Source of the DNA: Hippophae tibetana
Taxonomy: Eukaryota > Streptophyta > Magnoliopsida > Rosales > Elaeagnaceae
Length of the DNA stretch: 64,000 bases
Direction of reading: 5' to 3'
Assembly: GCA_037013495.1 (NCBI GenBank)
Contig: CM072812.1
Coordinates: forward strand, 61,722,938 to 61,786,937
A program made the translations under genes and the position numbers. This document shows positions 1 through 11,633 of this stretch, in pieces. Below the pieces are notes generated by a model. The model ran no database searches. It saw nothing but the letters and a program-made list of their open reading frames with translations, and had not been told where the DNA came from. Within the stretch, counting starts at the first letter, position 1. Every line of letters starts with the position of its first letter.

Positions 1-514
1 AAGGATTAAATTTCTTTCTTTTTATTGTGAGTTTTCATTAAAGAATGAAAAAAACAATTAAATAATTATTGTTTTAAATCTAAAATTCAAAAACGGATAG
101 ATGAAGACATATAACCTTTTTTCTTCACCAAGGCTCTCATTCTAAATTATCTCTAACCTTTAGGTGAACAACCTAGTAACTCAACGAAATATTAACAATT
201 GAATTGGAAAGAACGTGGTTAAGATGATTAATAAAGGATCCTATAGAAAAAGAACCGAAAACAACGTAATATGGTGATACCAAAATTTATGACATCAGCA
301 AGTTGTGTAAACAATGTAGTTTGGTTCCCAAATTTTGAGAAAAGAACTAATGCTTTGTTGCATTTTTAGAAATCGAAACGACCTTCCATATGATTTATTA
401 TAATAGCCGTGTCGATGCACGATTGAAAATTTTTAACAGTTTAACGTTGCAACCCCAATTAAAAACTTCTTTGTTTTTTAAACTGTGACATGCTGCAACA
501 ATCTTATTTTTTTG

Positions 515-632
515 AAAAACAAAGATATATTAAAACACATAAAAAAAGGAACAAAAAAAAGATACAAAGAATTTAAAGAAAAGTATAAAAGGAAATCCAA
601 AGATTAAAACAACGACAACAAAATTGATAGAA
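515..632 (+). repeat. A-rich, strand-asymmetric segment of the monomer
   Basis: About 118 bp at the 3' end of each monomer are rich in A and purines on the + strand and poor in T. Short A runs of three to eight recur at intervals of roughly 8-12 bases, for example in 'aaaaaaagg', 'caaaaaaaag', 'ttaaag', 'taaaagg' and 'caaaat'. Phased A runs can curve DNA, and curved segments are common in satellites, but no curvature was computed. The segment is kept in all subfamilies; only run lengths vary. Coordinates are for the first unit. Confidence 0.6.
584..592 (+). promoter_or_regulatory. TATA-box-like word conserved in every monomer
   Basis: TATAAAAGG, a strong match to a eukaryotic TATA box, is at 584-592 of the first unit. 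Its TATAAAA core is present in every unit I read, with only the following bases varying ('tataaaaagaa' near 38048, 'tataaaagtaaa' near 36112). It lies in A-rich DNA where such a word can arise by chance, and the array is too young for conservation alone to prove function. No initiator, terminator or coding frame is evident downstream. Confidence 0.3.
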
Positions 633-911
633 AACGCAAGGGATGAAGGATTAAATTTCTTTCTTTTTATTGTGAGTTTTCACTCAAGAATGAAAAAAAC
701 AATTAAATAATTATTGTTTTAAATCTAAAATTCAAAAACGGATAGATGAAGACATATAACTTATTTTCTTCACCAAGGCTCTCATTCTAAATTATGGGTA
801 ACCTTTAGGTGAACAAACAAGTAACTCAATTAAATATTAACAATTGAATTGGAAAGAAGGTGGTTAAGATGATTAATATGGAATCCTTTAGAAAAAGAAC
901 CGAAAACAACG

Positions 912-1130
912 TAATATGGTGATACCAAAATTTATGACATCAGCAAGTTGTGTAAACAATGTAGTTTGGTTCCCAAATTTTGAGAAAAGAACTAATGCTT
1001 TGTTGCATTTTTAGAAATCGAAACGACCTTCCATATGATTTATTATAATAGCCGTGTCGATGCACGATTGAAAATTTTTAACAGTTTAACGTTGCAACCC
1101 CAATTAAAAACTTCTTTGTTTTTTAAACTG
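912..1130 (+). repeat. A-type patch inside a B monomer
   Basis: The unit starting at 646 is B-type up to 'ggaatcctttag', then carries A marks from the T at 912 ('gtaatatggtgatacc') through 'gacatcagcaag', 'tcgaaacg', 'gtgtcgatgcacg' and 'aattaaaaacttc' to about 1130, then returns to B at 'agatagatt' (1173). The patch matches the flanking A units, including their private 'gaaaatttttaac'. This is the pattern expected from gene conversion or a double exchange. Confidence 0.8.
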
Positions 1131-2814
1131 TGACATGCTGCAACAATCTTATTTTTTTGAAAAACAAAGATAGATTAACACACATAAAAAAAGGAACAAA
1201 AAAAAGATACAAAGAATTTAAAGAAAACTATAAAAGGAAATCCAAAGATTAATACAACGACAACAAAATTGATAGAAAACGCAAGTGATGAAGGATTAAA
1301 TTTCTTTCTTTTTATTGTGAGTTTTCATTAAAGAATGAAAAAAACAATTAAATAATTATTGTTTTAAATCTAAAATTCAAAAACGGATAGATGAAGACAT
1401 ATAACCTTTTTTCTTCACCAAGGCTCTCATTCTAAATTATCTCTAACCTTTAGGTGAACAACCTAGTAACTCAACGAAATATTAACAATTGAATTGGAAA
1501 GAACGTGGTTAAGATGATTAATAAAGGATCCTATAGAAAAAGAACCGAAAACAACGTAATATGGTGATACCAAAATTTATGACATCAGCAAGTTGTGTAA
1601 ACAATGTAGTTTGGTTCCCAAATTTTGAGAAAAGAACTAATGCTTTGTTGCATTTTTAGAAATCGAAACGACCTTCCATATGATTTATTATAATAGCCGT
1701 GTCGATGCACGATTGAAAATTTTTAACATTTTAACGTTGCAACCCCAATTAAAAACTTCTTTGTTTTTTAAACTGTGACATGCTGCAACAATCTTATTTT
1801 TTTGAAAAACAAAGATATATTAAAACACATAAAAAAAGGAACAAAAAAAAAGATACAAAGAATTTAAAGAAAAGTATAAAAGGAAATCCAAAGATTAAAA
1901 CAACGACAACAAAATTGATAGAAAACGCAAGGGATGAAGGATTAAATTTCTTTCTTTTTATTGTGAGTTTTCACTCAAGAATGAAAAAAACAATTAAATA
2001 ATTATTGTTTTAAATCTAAAATTCAAAAACGGATAGATGAAGACATATAACTTATTTTCTTCACCAAGGCTCTCATTCTAAATTATGGGTAACCTTTAGG
2101 TGAACAAACAAGTAACTCAATTAAATATTAACAATTGAATTGGAAAGAAGGTGGTTAAGATGATTAATATGGAATCCTTTAGAAAAAGAACCGAAAACAA
2201 CGCAATATGGTGAAACCAAAATTACTGACATCAGTAAGTTGTGTAAAGAATGGAGTTTGGGTTCCCAAAAGTTGAGAATAGAACTAATGCTTTGTTGCAT
2301 TTTTAGAAATCATAACGACCTTCCATATGATTTATTATAATAGCGGTGTCCATGCATGATTTAAAAATTTTAACAGTTTAACGTTGCAAACCCAATTAAT
2401 AACTTCTTTGTCTTTTAAACTGTGACATGCTGCAACAATCTTATTTTTTTGAAAAACAAAGATAGATTAACACACATAAAAAAAGGAACAAAAAAAAGAT
2501 ACAAAGAATTTAAAGAAAACTATAAAAGGAAATCCAAAGATTAATACAACGACAACAAAATTGATAGAAAACGCAAGTGATGAAGGATTAAATTTCTTTC
2601 TTTTTATTGTGAGTTTTCATTAAAGAATGAAAAAAATAATTAAATAATTATTGTTTTAAATATAAAATTCAAAAACGGATAGATGAAGACATATAACCTT
2701 TTTTCTTGACCAAGGCTCTCATTCTAAATTATCTGTAACCTTTAGGTGAAAAACCTAGTAATTCAACGAAATATTAACGATTGAATTGCAAAGAACGTGG
2801 TTAAGATGATTAAT

Positions 2815-2955
2815 ATGGAATCCTTTAGAAAAAGAACCGAAAACAACGCAATATGGTGAAACCAAAATTTCTGACATCAGTAAGTTGTGTAAAGAATGGA
2901 GTTTGGGTTCCCAAAAGTTGAGAATAGAACTAATGCTTTGTTGCATTTTTAGAAA
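2815..2955 (+). repeat. B-type patch inside an A monomer
   Basis: The unit at 2583 is A-type at both ends ('cattaaag', 'cctagtaattcaacg', then 'tcgaaacg' and 'gtgtcgatgcacg') but reads B from 'atatggaatcctttag' through 'gtgaaacc', 'gacatcagtaag' and 'gagaatagaac'. It is close to the reciprocal of the patch at 912-1130, with different end points. Confidence 0.78.
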
Positions 2956-3228
2956 TCGAAACGACCTTCCATATGATTTATTATAATAGCCGTGTCGATG
3001 CACGATTGAAAAATTTTAACAGTTTAACGTTGCAACCCCAATTAAAAACTTCTTTGTTTTTTAAACTGTGACATGCTGCAACAATCTTATTTTTTTGAAA
3101 AACAAAGATATATTAACACACATAAAAAAAGGAACAAAAAAAAGATACAAAGAATTTAAAGAAAAGTATAAAAGGAAATCCAAAGATTAAAACAACGACA
3201 ACAAAATTGATAGAAAACGCAAGGGATG

Positions 3229-3874
3229 AAGGATTAAATTTCTTTCTTTTTATTGTGAGTTTTCACTCAAGAATGAAAAAAAGAATTAAATAATTATTGT
3301 TTTAAATCTAAAATTCAAAAACGGATAGATGAAGACATATAACTTATTTTCTTCACCAAGGCTCTCATTCTAAATTATGGGTAACCTTTAGGTGAACAAA
3401 CAAGTAACTCAATTAAATATTAACAATTGAATTGGAAAGAAGGTGGTTAAGATGATTAATATGGAATCCTTTAGAAAAAGAACCGAAAACAACGCAATTT
3501 GGTGAAACCAAAATTTCTGACATCAGTAAGTTGTGTAAAGAATGGAGTTTGGGTTCCCAAAAGTTGAGAATAGAACTAATGCTTTGTTGCATTTTTAGAA
3601 ATCATAACGACCTTCCATATGATTTATTATAATAGCGGTGTCCATGCATGATTTAAAAATTTTAACAGTTTAACGTTGCAAACCCAATTAATAACTTCTT
3701 TGTCTTTTAAACTGTGACATGCTGCAACAATCTTATTTTTTTGAAAAACAAAGATAGATTAACACACATAAAAAAAGGAACAAAAAAAAGATACAAAGAA
3801 TTTAAAGAAAACTATAAAAGGAAATCCAAAGATTAATACAACGACAACAAAATTGATAGAAAACGCAAGTGATG
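3229..3874 (+). repeat. Representative monomer, subfamily B
   Basis: A typical B unit of 646 bp. Relative to A it has 'cactcaag' instead of 'cattaaag', 'cttattttcttcacc', 'atgggtaacc' or 'atgtgtaacc', 'aaacaagtaactcaatt', 'gaaggtgg', 'atggaatcctttag' (no BamHI site), 'gtgaaacc', 'gacatcagtaag', 'aagaatggagtttggg', 'gagaatagaac', 'tcataacg', 'gtccatgcatg', 'tttgtctttt', 'agatagatt', 'gaaaactat', 'attaatac' and 'caagtg'. B and A alternate through much of the window. Confidence 0.92.
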
Positions 3875-6456
3875 AAGGATTAAATTTCTTTCTTTTTATT
3901 GTGAGTTTTCATTAAAGAATGAAAAAAACAATTAAATAATTATTGTTTTAAATCTAAAATTCAAAAACGGATAGATGAAGACATATAACCTTTTTTCTTC
4001 ACCAAGGCTCTCATTCTAAATTATCTCTAACCTTTAGGTGAACAACCTAGTAACTCAACGAAATATTAACAATTGAATTGGAAAGAAGGTGGTTAAGATG
4101 ATTAATAAAGGATCCTATAGAAAAAGAACCGAAAACAACGTAATATGGTGATACCAAAATTTATGACATCAGCAAGTTGTGTAAACAATGTAGTTTGGTT
4201 CCCAAATTTTGAGAAAAGAACTAATGCTCTGTTGCATTTTTAGAAATCGAAACGACCTTCCATATGATTTATTATAATAGCCGTGTCGATGCACGATTGA
4301 AAAATTTTAACAGTTTAACGTTGCAACCCCAATTAAAAACTTCTTTGTTTTTTAAACTGTGACATGCTGCAACAATCTTATTTTTTTGAAAAACAAAGAT
4401 ATATTAACACACATAAAAAAAGGAACAAAAAAAAGATACAAAGAATTTAAAGAAAAGTATAAAAGGAAATCCAAAGATTAAAACAACGACAACAAAATTG
4501 ATAGAAAACGCAAGGGATGAAGGATTAAATTTCTTTCTTTTTATTGTGAGTTTTCACTCAAGAATGAAAAAAAGAATTAAATAATTATTGTTTTAAATCT
4601 AAAATTCAAAAACGGATAGATGAAGACATATAACTTATTTTCTTCACCAAGGCTCTCATTCTAAATTATGGGTAACCTTTACGTGAACAAACAAGTAACT
4701 CAATTAAATATTAACAATTGAATTGGAAAGAAGGTGGTTAAGATGATTAATATGGAATCCTTTAGAAAAAGAACCGAAAACAACGCAATATGGTGAAACC
4801 AAAATTTCTGACATCAGTAAGTTGTGTAAAGAATGGAGTTTGGGTTCCCAAAAGTTGAGAATAGAACTAATGCTTTGTTGCATTTTTAGAAATCATAACG
4901 ACCTTCCATATGATTTATTATAATAGCGGTGTCCATGCATGATTTAAAAATTTTAACAGTTTAACGTTGCAAACCCAATTAATAACTTCTTTGTCTTTTA
5001 AACTGTGACATGCTGCAACAATCTTATTTTTTTGAAAAACAAAGATAGATTAACACACATAAAAAAAGGAACAAAAAAAAGATACAAAGAATTTAAAGAA
5101 AAGTATAAAAGGAAATCCAAAGATTAATACAACGACAACAAAATTGATAGAAAACGCAAGTGATGAAGGATTAAATTTCTTTCTTTTTATTGTGAGTTTT
5201 CACTAAAGAATGAAAAAAACAATTAAATAATTATTGTTTTAAATCTAAAATTCAAAAACGGATAGATGAAGACATATAACTTATTTTCTTCACCAAGGCT
5301 CTCATTCTAAATTATGTGTAACCTTTAGGTGAACAAACATGTAACTCAATTAAATATTAACAATTGAATTGGAAAGAAGGTGGTTAAGATGATTAATATG
5401 GAATCCTTCAGAAAAAGAACCGAAAACAACGCAATATGGTGAAACCAAAATTTCTGACATGAGTAAGTTGTGTAAACAATATAGTTTGTGTTCCCAAATG
5501 TTGAGAATAGAACTAATGCTTTGTTGCATTTTTAGAAATTGTAACGACCTTCCATATGATTTATTATAATAGCAGTGTCAATGCATGATTTAAAAATTTT
5601 AACAGTTTAACGATGCAAACCCAATTAATAATTTCTTTGTTTTTTAAACTGTGACATGCTGCAACAATCTTATTTTTTTGAAAAACAAAGATATATTAAC
5701 ACACATAAAAAAGGAACAAAAAAAAGATACAATGAATTTAGAGAAAAGTATAAAAGGAAATCCAAAGTTTAAAACAACGACAACAAAATTGATAGAAAAC
5801 GCAAGGGATGAAGGATTAAATTTCTTTCTTTTTATTGTGAGTTTTCACTCAAGAATGAAAAAAAGAATTAAATAATTATTGTTTTAAATCTAAAATTCAA
5901 AAACGGATAGATGAAGACATATAACTTATTTTCTTCACCAAGGCTCTCATTCTAAATTATGGGTAACCTTTAGGTGAAAAAACAAGTAACTCAATTATAT
6001 ATTAACAATTGAATTGGAAAGAAGGTGGTTAAGATGATTAATATGGAATCCTTTAGAAAAAGAACCGAAAACAACGCAATATGGTGAAACCAAAATTTCT
6101 GACATCAGTAAGTTGTGTAAAGAATGGAGTTTGGGTTCCCAAAAGTTGAGAATAGAACTAATGCTTTGTTGCATTTTTAGAAATCGAAACGACCTTCCAT
6201 ATGATTTATTATAATAGCCGTGTCGATGCACGATTGAAAAATTTTAACAGTTTAACGTTGCAACCCCAATTAAAAACTTCTTTGTTTTTTAAACTGTGAC
6301 ATGCTGCAACAATCTTATTTTTTTGAAAAACAAAGATATATTAACACACATAAAAAAAGGAACAAAAAAAAGATACAAAGAATTTAAAGAAAAGTATAAA
6401 AGGAAATCCAAAGATTAAAACAACGACAACAAAATTGATAGAAAACGCAAGGGATG

Positions 6457-9400
6457 AAGGATTAAATTTCTTTCTTTTTATTGTGAGTTTTCACTCAAGA
6501 ATGAAAAAAAGAATTAAATAATTATTGTTTTAAATCTAAAATTCAAAAACGGATAGATGAAGACATATAACCTTTTTTCTTGACCAAGGCTCTCATTCTA
6601 AATTATCTCTAACCTTTAGGTGAACAACCTAGTAACTCAACGAAATATTAACAATTGAATTGGAAAGAACGTGGTTAAGATGATTAATAAAGGATCCTAT
6701 AGAAAAAGAACCGAAAACAACGTAATATAGTGATACCAAAATTTCTGACATGAGTAAGTTGTGTAAACAATGTAGTTTGGTTCCCAAATGTTGAGAATAG
6801 AACTAATGCTTTGTTGCATTTTTAGAAATCGAAACGACCTTCCATATGATTTATTATAATAGCCGTGTCGATGCACGATTGAAAAATTTTAACAGTTTAA
6901 CGTTGCAACCCCAATTAAAAACTTCTTTGTTTTTTAAACTGTGACATGCTGCAACAATCTTATTTTTTTGAAAAACAAAGATATATTAACACACATAAAA
7001 AAAGGAACAAAAAAAAGATACAAAGAATTTAAAGAAAAGTATAAAAGGAAATCCAAAGATTAAAACAACGACAACAAAATTGATAGAAAACGCAAGGGAT
7101 GAAGGATTAAATTTCTTTCTTTTTATTGTGAGTTTTCACTCAAGAATGAAAAAAAGAATTAAATAATTATTGTTTTAAATCTAAAATTCAAAAACGGATA
7201 GATGAAGACATATAACTTATTTTCTTCACCAAGGCTCTCATTCTAAATTATGGGTAACCTTTAGGTGAACAAACAAGTAACTCAATTAAATATTAACAAT
7301 TGAATTGGAAAGAAGGTGGTTAAGATGATTTATATGGAATCCTTTAGAAAAAGAACCGAAAACAACGCAATATGGTGAAACCAAAATTTCTGACATCAGT
7401 AAGTTGTGTAAAGAATGGAGTTTGGGTTCCCAAAAGTTGAGAATAGTACTAATGCTTTGTTGCATTTTTAGAAATCATAACGACCTTCCATATGATTTAT
7501 TATAATAGCGGTGTCCATGCATGATTTAAAAATTTTAACAGTTTAACGTTGCAAACCCAATTAATAACTTCTTTGTCTTTTAAACTGTGACATGCTGCAA
7601 CAATCTTATTTTTTTGAAAAACAAAGATAGATTAACACACATAAAAAAGGAACAAAAAAAAAAGATACAAAGAATTTAAAGAAAACTATAAAAGGAAATC
7701 CAAAGATTAATACAACGACAACAAAATTGATAGAAAACACAAGTGATGAAGGATTAAATTTCTTTCTTTTTATTGTGAGTTTTCATTAAAGAATGAAAAA
7801 AACAATTAAATAATTATTGTTTTAAATCTAAAATTCAAAAACGGATAGATGAAGACATATAACCTTTTTTCTTCACCAAGGCTCTCATTCTAAATTATCT
7901 CTAACCTTTAGGTGAACAACCTAGTAACTCAACGAAATATTAACAATTGAATTGGAAAGAAGGTGGTTAAGATGATTAATAAAGGATCCTATAGAAAAAG
8001 AACCGAAAACAACGTAATATGGTGATACCAAAATTTATGACATCAGCAAGTTGTGTAAACAATGTAGTTTGGTTCCCAAATGTTGAGAAAAGAACTAATG
8101 CTTTGTTGCATTTTTAGAAATCGAAACGACCTTCCATATGATTTATTATAATAGCCGTGTCGATGCACGATTGAAAAATTTTAAAAGTTTAACGTTGCAA
8201 CCCCAATTAAAAACTTCTTTGTTTTTTAAACTGTGACATGCTGCAACAATCTTATTTTTTTGAACAACAAAGATATAGTAACACACATAAAAAAAGGAAC
8301 AAAAAAAAGATACAAAGAATTTAAAGAAAAGTATAAAAGGAAATCCAAAGATTAAAACAACGACAACAAAATTGATAGAAAACGCAAGGGATGAAGGATT
8401 AAATTTCTTTCTTTTTATTGTGAGTTTTCACTCAAGAATGAAAAAAAGAATTAAATAATTATTGTTTTAAATCTAAAATTCAAAAACGGATAGATGAAGA
8501 CATATAACTTATTTTCTTCACCAAGGCTCTCATTCTAAATTATGGGTAACCTTTAGGTGAACAAACAAGTAACTCAATTAAATATTAACAATTGAATTGG
8601 AAAGAAGGTGGTTAAGATGATTTATATGGAATCCTTTAGAAAAAGAACCGAAAACAACGCAATATGGTGAAACCAAAATTTCTGACATCAGTAAGTTGTG
8701 TAAAGAATGGAGTTTGGGTTCCCAAAAGTTGAGAATAGTACTAATGCTTTGTTGCATTTTTAGAAATCATAACGACCTTCCATATGATTTATTATAATAG
8801 CGGTGTCCATGAATGATTTACAAATTTTAACAGTTTAACGTTGCAAACCCAATTAATAACTTCTTTGTCTTTTAAACTGTGACATGCTGCAACAATCTTA
8901 TTTTTTTAAAAAACAAAGAAGATAGATTAACACACATAAAAAAAGGAACAAAAAAAAGATACAAAGAATTTAAAGAAAAGTATAAAAGGAAATCCAAAGA
9001 TTAATACAACGACAACAAAATTGATAGAAAACGCAAGGGATGAAGGATTAAATTTCTTTCTTTTTATTGTGAGTTTTCACTCAAGAATGAAAAAAAGAAT
9101 TAAATAATTATTGTTTTTAAATCTAAAATTCAAAAACGGATAGATGAAGACATATAACCTTTTTTCTTGACCAAGGCTCTCATTCTAAATTATCTCTAAC
9201 CTTTAGGTGAACAACCTAGTAACTCAACGAAATATTAACAATTGAATTGGAAAGAACGTGGTTAAGATGATTAATAAAGGATCCTATAGAAAAAGAACCG
9301 AAAACAACGTAATATAGTGATACCAAAATTTCTGACATGAGTAAGTTGTGTAAACAATGTAGTTTGGTTCCCAAATGTTGAGAATAGAAACTAATGCTTT

Positions 9401-11633
9401 GTTGCATTTTTTAGAAATCGAAACGACCTTCCATATGATTTATTATAATAGCCGTGTCGATGCACGATTGAAAAATTTTAACAGTTTAACGTTGCAACCC
9501 CAATTAAAAACTTCTTTGTTTTTTAAACTGTGACATGCTGCAACAATCTTATTTTTTTGAAAAACAAAGATATATTAACACACATAAAAAAAGGAACAAA
9601 AAAAAGATACAAAGAATTTAAAGAAAAGTATAAAAGGAAATCCAAAGATTAAAACAACGACAACAAAATTGATAGAAAAACGCAAGGGATGAAGGATTAA
9701 ATTTCTTTCTTTTTATTGTGAGTTTTCACTCAAGAATGAAAAAAAAGAATTAAATAATTATTGTTTTAAATCTAAAATTCAAAAACGGATAGATGAAGAC
9801 ATATAACTTATTTTCTTCACCAAGGCTCTCATTCTAAATTATGGGTAACCTTTAGGTGAACAAACAAGTAACTCAATTAAATATTAACAATTGAATTGGA
9901 AAGAAGGTGGTTAAGATGATTTATATGGAATCCTTTAGAAAAAGAACCGAAAACAACGCAATATGGTGAAACCAAAATTTCTGACATCAGTAAGTTGTGT
10001 AAAGAATGGAGTTTGGGTTCCCAAAAGTTGAGAATAGTACTAATGCTTTGTTGCATTTTTAGAAATCATAACGACCTTCCATATGATTTATTATAATAGC
10101 GGTGTCCATGCATGATTTAAAAATTTTAACAGTTTAACGTTGCAAACCCAATTAATAACTTCTTTGTCTTTTAAACTGTGACATGCTGCAACAATCTTAT
10201 TTTTTTGAAAAACAAAGATAGATTAACACACATAAAAAAAGGAACAAAAAAAAAGATACAAAGAATTTAAAGAAAACTATAAAAGGAAATCCAAAGATTA
10301 ATACAACGACAACAAAATTGATAGAAAACACAAGTGATGAAGGATTAAATTTCTTTCTTTTTATTGTGAGTTTTCATTAAAGAATGAAAAAAACAATTAA
10401 ATAATTATTGTTTTAAATCTAAAATTCAAAAACGGATAGATGAAGACATATAACCTTTCTTCTTCACCAAGGCTCTCATTCTAAATTATCTCTAACCTTT
10501 AGGTGAACAACCTAGTAACTCAACGAAATATTAACAATTGAATTGGAAAGAACGTGGTTAAGATGATTAATAAAGGATCCTATAGAAAAAGAACCGAAAA
10601 ACAACGTAATATGGTGATACCAAAATTTATGACATCAGCAAGTTGTGTAAACAATGTAGTTTGGTTCCCAAATGTTGAGAAAAGAACTAATGCTTTGTTG
10701 CATTTTTTAGAAATCGTAACGACCTTCCATATGATTTATTATAATAGCCGTGTCGATGCACGATTTAAAAATTTTAACAGTTTAACGTTGCAACCCCAAT
10801 TAATAACTTCTTTGTTTTTTAAACTGTGACATGCTGCAACAATCTTATTTTTTTGAAAAACAAAGATAGATTAACACACATAAAAAAAGGAACAAAAAAA
10901 AAGATACACAGAATTTAAAGAAAACTATAAAAGGAAATCCAAAGATTAATAGAACGTCAACAAAATTGATAGAAAACGCAAGGGATGAAGGATTAAAATT
11001 TCTTTCTTTTTATTGTGAGTTTTCATTAAAGAATGAAAAAAACAATTAAATAATTATTGTTTTAAATCTAAAATTCAAAAACGGATAGATGAAGACATAT
11101 AACCTTTTTTCTTGACCAAGGCTCTCATTCTAAATTATGTGTAACCTTTAGGTGAACAAACAAGCAACTCAATTAAATATTAACAATTGAATTGGAAAGA
11201 ACTTGGTTAAGATGATTAATAAAGGATCCTATAGAAAAAGAACCGAAAACAACGCAATATGGTGAAACCAAAATTTCTGACATGAGTAAGTTGTGTAAAC
11301 AATGGAGTTTGTTTCCCAAATGTTGAGAAAGGAACTAATGCTTTGTTGCATTTTTAGAAATCGAAACGACCTTCCATATGATTTATTATAATAGCCGTGT
11401 CGATGCACGATTGAAAAATTTTAACAGTTTTACGTTGCAAACCCAATTAATAATTTCTTTTTTTTTTAAACTGTGACATGCTGCAACAATCTTATTTTTT
11501 TGAAAAACAAAGATATATTAACACACATAAAAAAAGGAACAAAAAAAAGATACAAAGAATTTAAAGAAAACTATAAAAGGAAATCCAAAGATTAATACAA
11601 CGACAACAAAATTGATAGAAAACGCAAGGGATG
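6457..11633 (+). repeat. Four-unit duplication block (8 monomers)
   Basis: Monomer starts are 6457, 7102, 7749, 8394, 9043, 9692, 10340 and 10988. Units at 6457 and 9043 are partners: both start B-like, switch to A-like at 'cttgacc', and share 'gtaatatagtgatacc' with 'gacatgagtaag'. Units at 7102, 8394 and 9692 share 'gatgatttatatgg' and 'gagaatagtac'. The 2,586-bp spacing (6457 to 9043) marks a tetramer duplication that fades by 10988, where the first F unit appears. The unit at 8394 carries a private 'caaagaagatagatt', a short tandem gain near 8920. Confidence 0.83.
10988..11633 (+). repeat. Representative monomer, subfamily F (mosaic)
   Basis: F is a mosaic of A, B and C marks: A-like 'cattaaag' and 'cttgacc', B/C-like 'atgtgtaacc' and 'aactcaatt', A-like GGATCC, C-like 'gaaacc' with 'gacatgagtaag', then A-like 'gccgtgtcgatgcacg'. 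Private marks are 'aaacaagcaactc', 'gaacttgg', 'gagaaaggaac' and 'cagttttacg'. Close copies start at 12926 and 16155. A related but less diagnostic unit starts at 20675, with 'ggattc' in place of GGATCC. F sits directly after an A unit, so it breaks the two-unit alternation. Confidence 0.85.

Larger units (their letters stand above)
1..645 (+). repeat. Reference monomer, subfamily A
   Basis: This is the first full unit, so its coordinates serve as monomer coordinates. Marks of subfamily A are 'cattaaag' near 36, 'ccttttttcttcacc' near 115, 'atctctaacc' near 158, 'acctagtaactcaacg' near 170, a GGATCC (BamHI) site at 236-241, 'gtgatacc' near 273, 'gacatcagcaag' near 291, 'tcgaaacg' near 373, 'gccgtgtcgatgcacg' at 406-421, 'agatatatt' near 523 and 'caaggg' near the end. 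A monomers dominate alternate positions in the left 43 kb. A CATATG (NdeI) site lies at 387-392. Confidence 0.93.
1..6456 (+). repeat. Block of A/B dimers with chimeric units (10 monomers)
   Basis: Monomer starts are 1 (A), 646 (B/A/B), 1291 (A), 1937 (B), 2583 (A/B/A), 3229 (B), 3875 (A), 4520 (B), 5166 (C) and 5811 (B then A). The units at 1 and 1291 share rare marks ('gattgaaaatttttaac', 'attaaaacacat'), so the first two dimers are recent copies of each other apart from the patch in unit 2. The A-to-A spacing of about 1,291 bp is the basic dimer. No gene or non-satellite sequence is visible. Confidence 0.9.

Noticed and set aside
190-225. Possible CENP-B-box-like site around 'aattggaaagaacgtgg'
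   Set aside because: Only the 'TTGGAA' part resembles the mammalian box. The essential TTCG and CGGG core bases are missing.
1-645. Shorter subrepeats inside the monomer
   Set aside because: Words such as 'gatagatgaag' and 'gatagaaaac', or the two 'aacaacg' stretches, look alike, but I saw no consistent internal period. A single-monomer dot plot would settle it.
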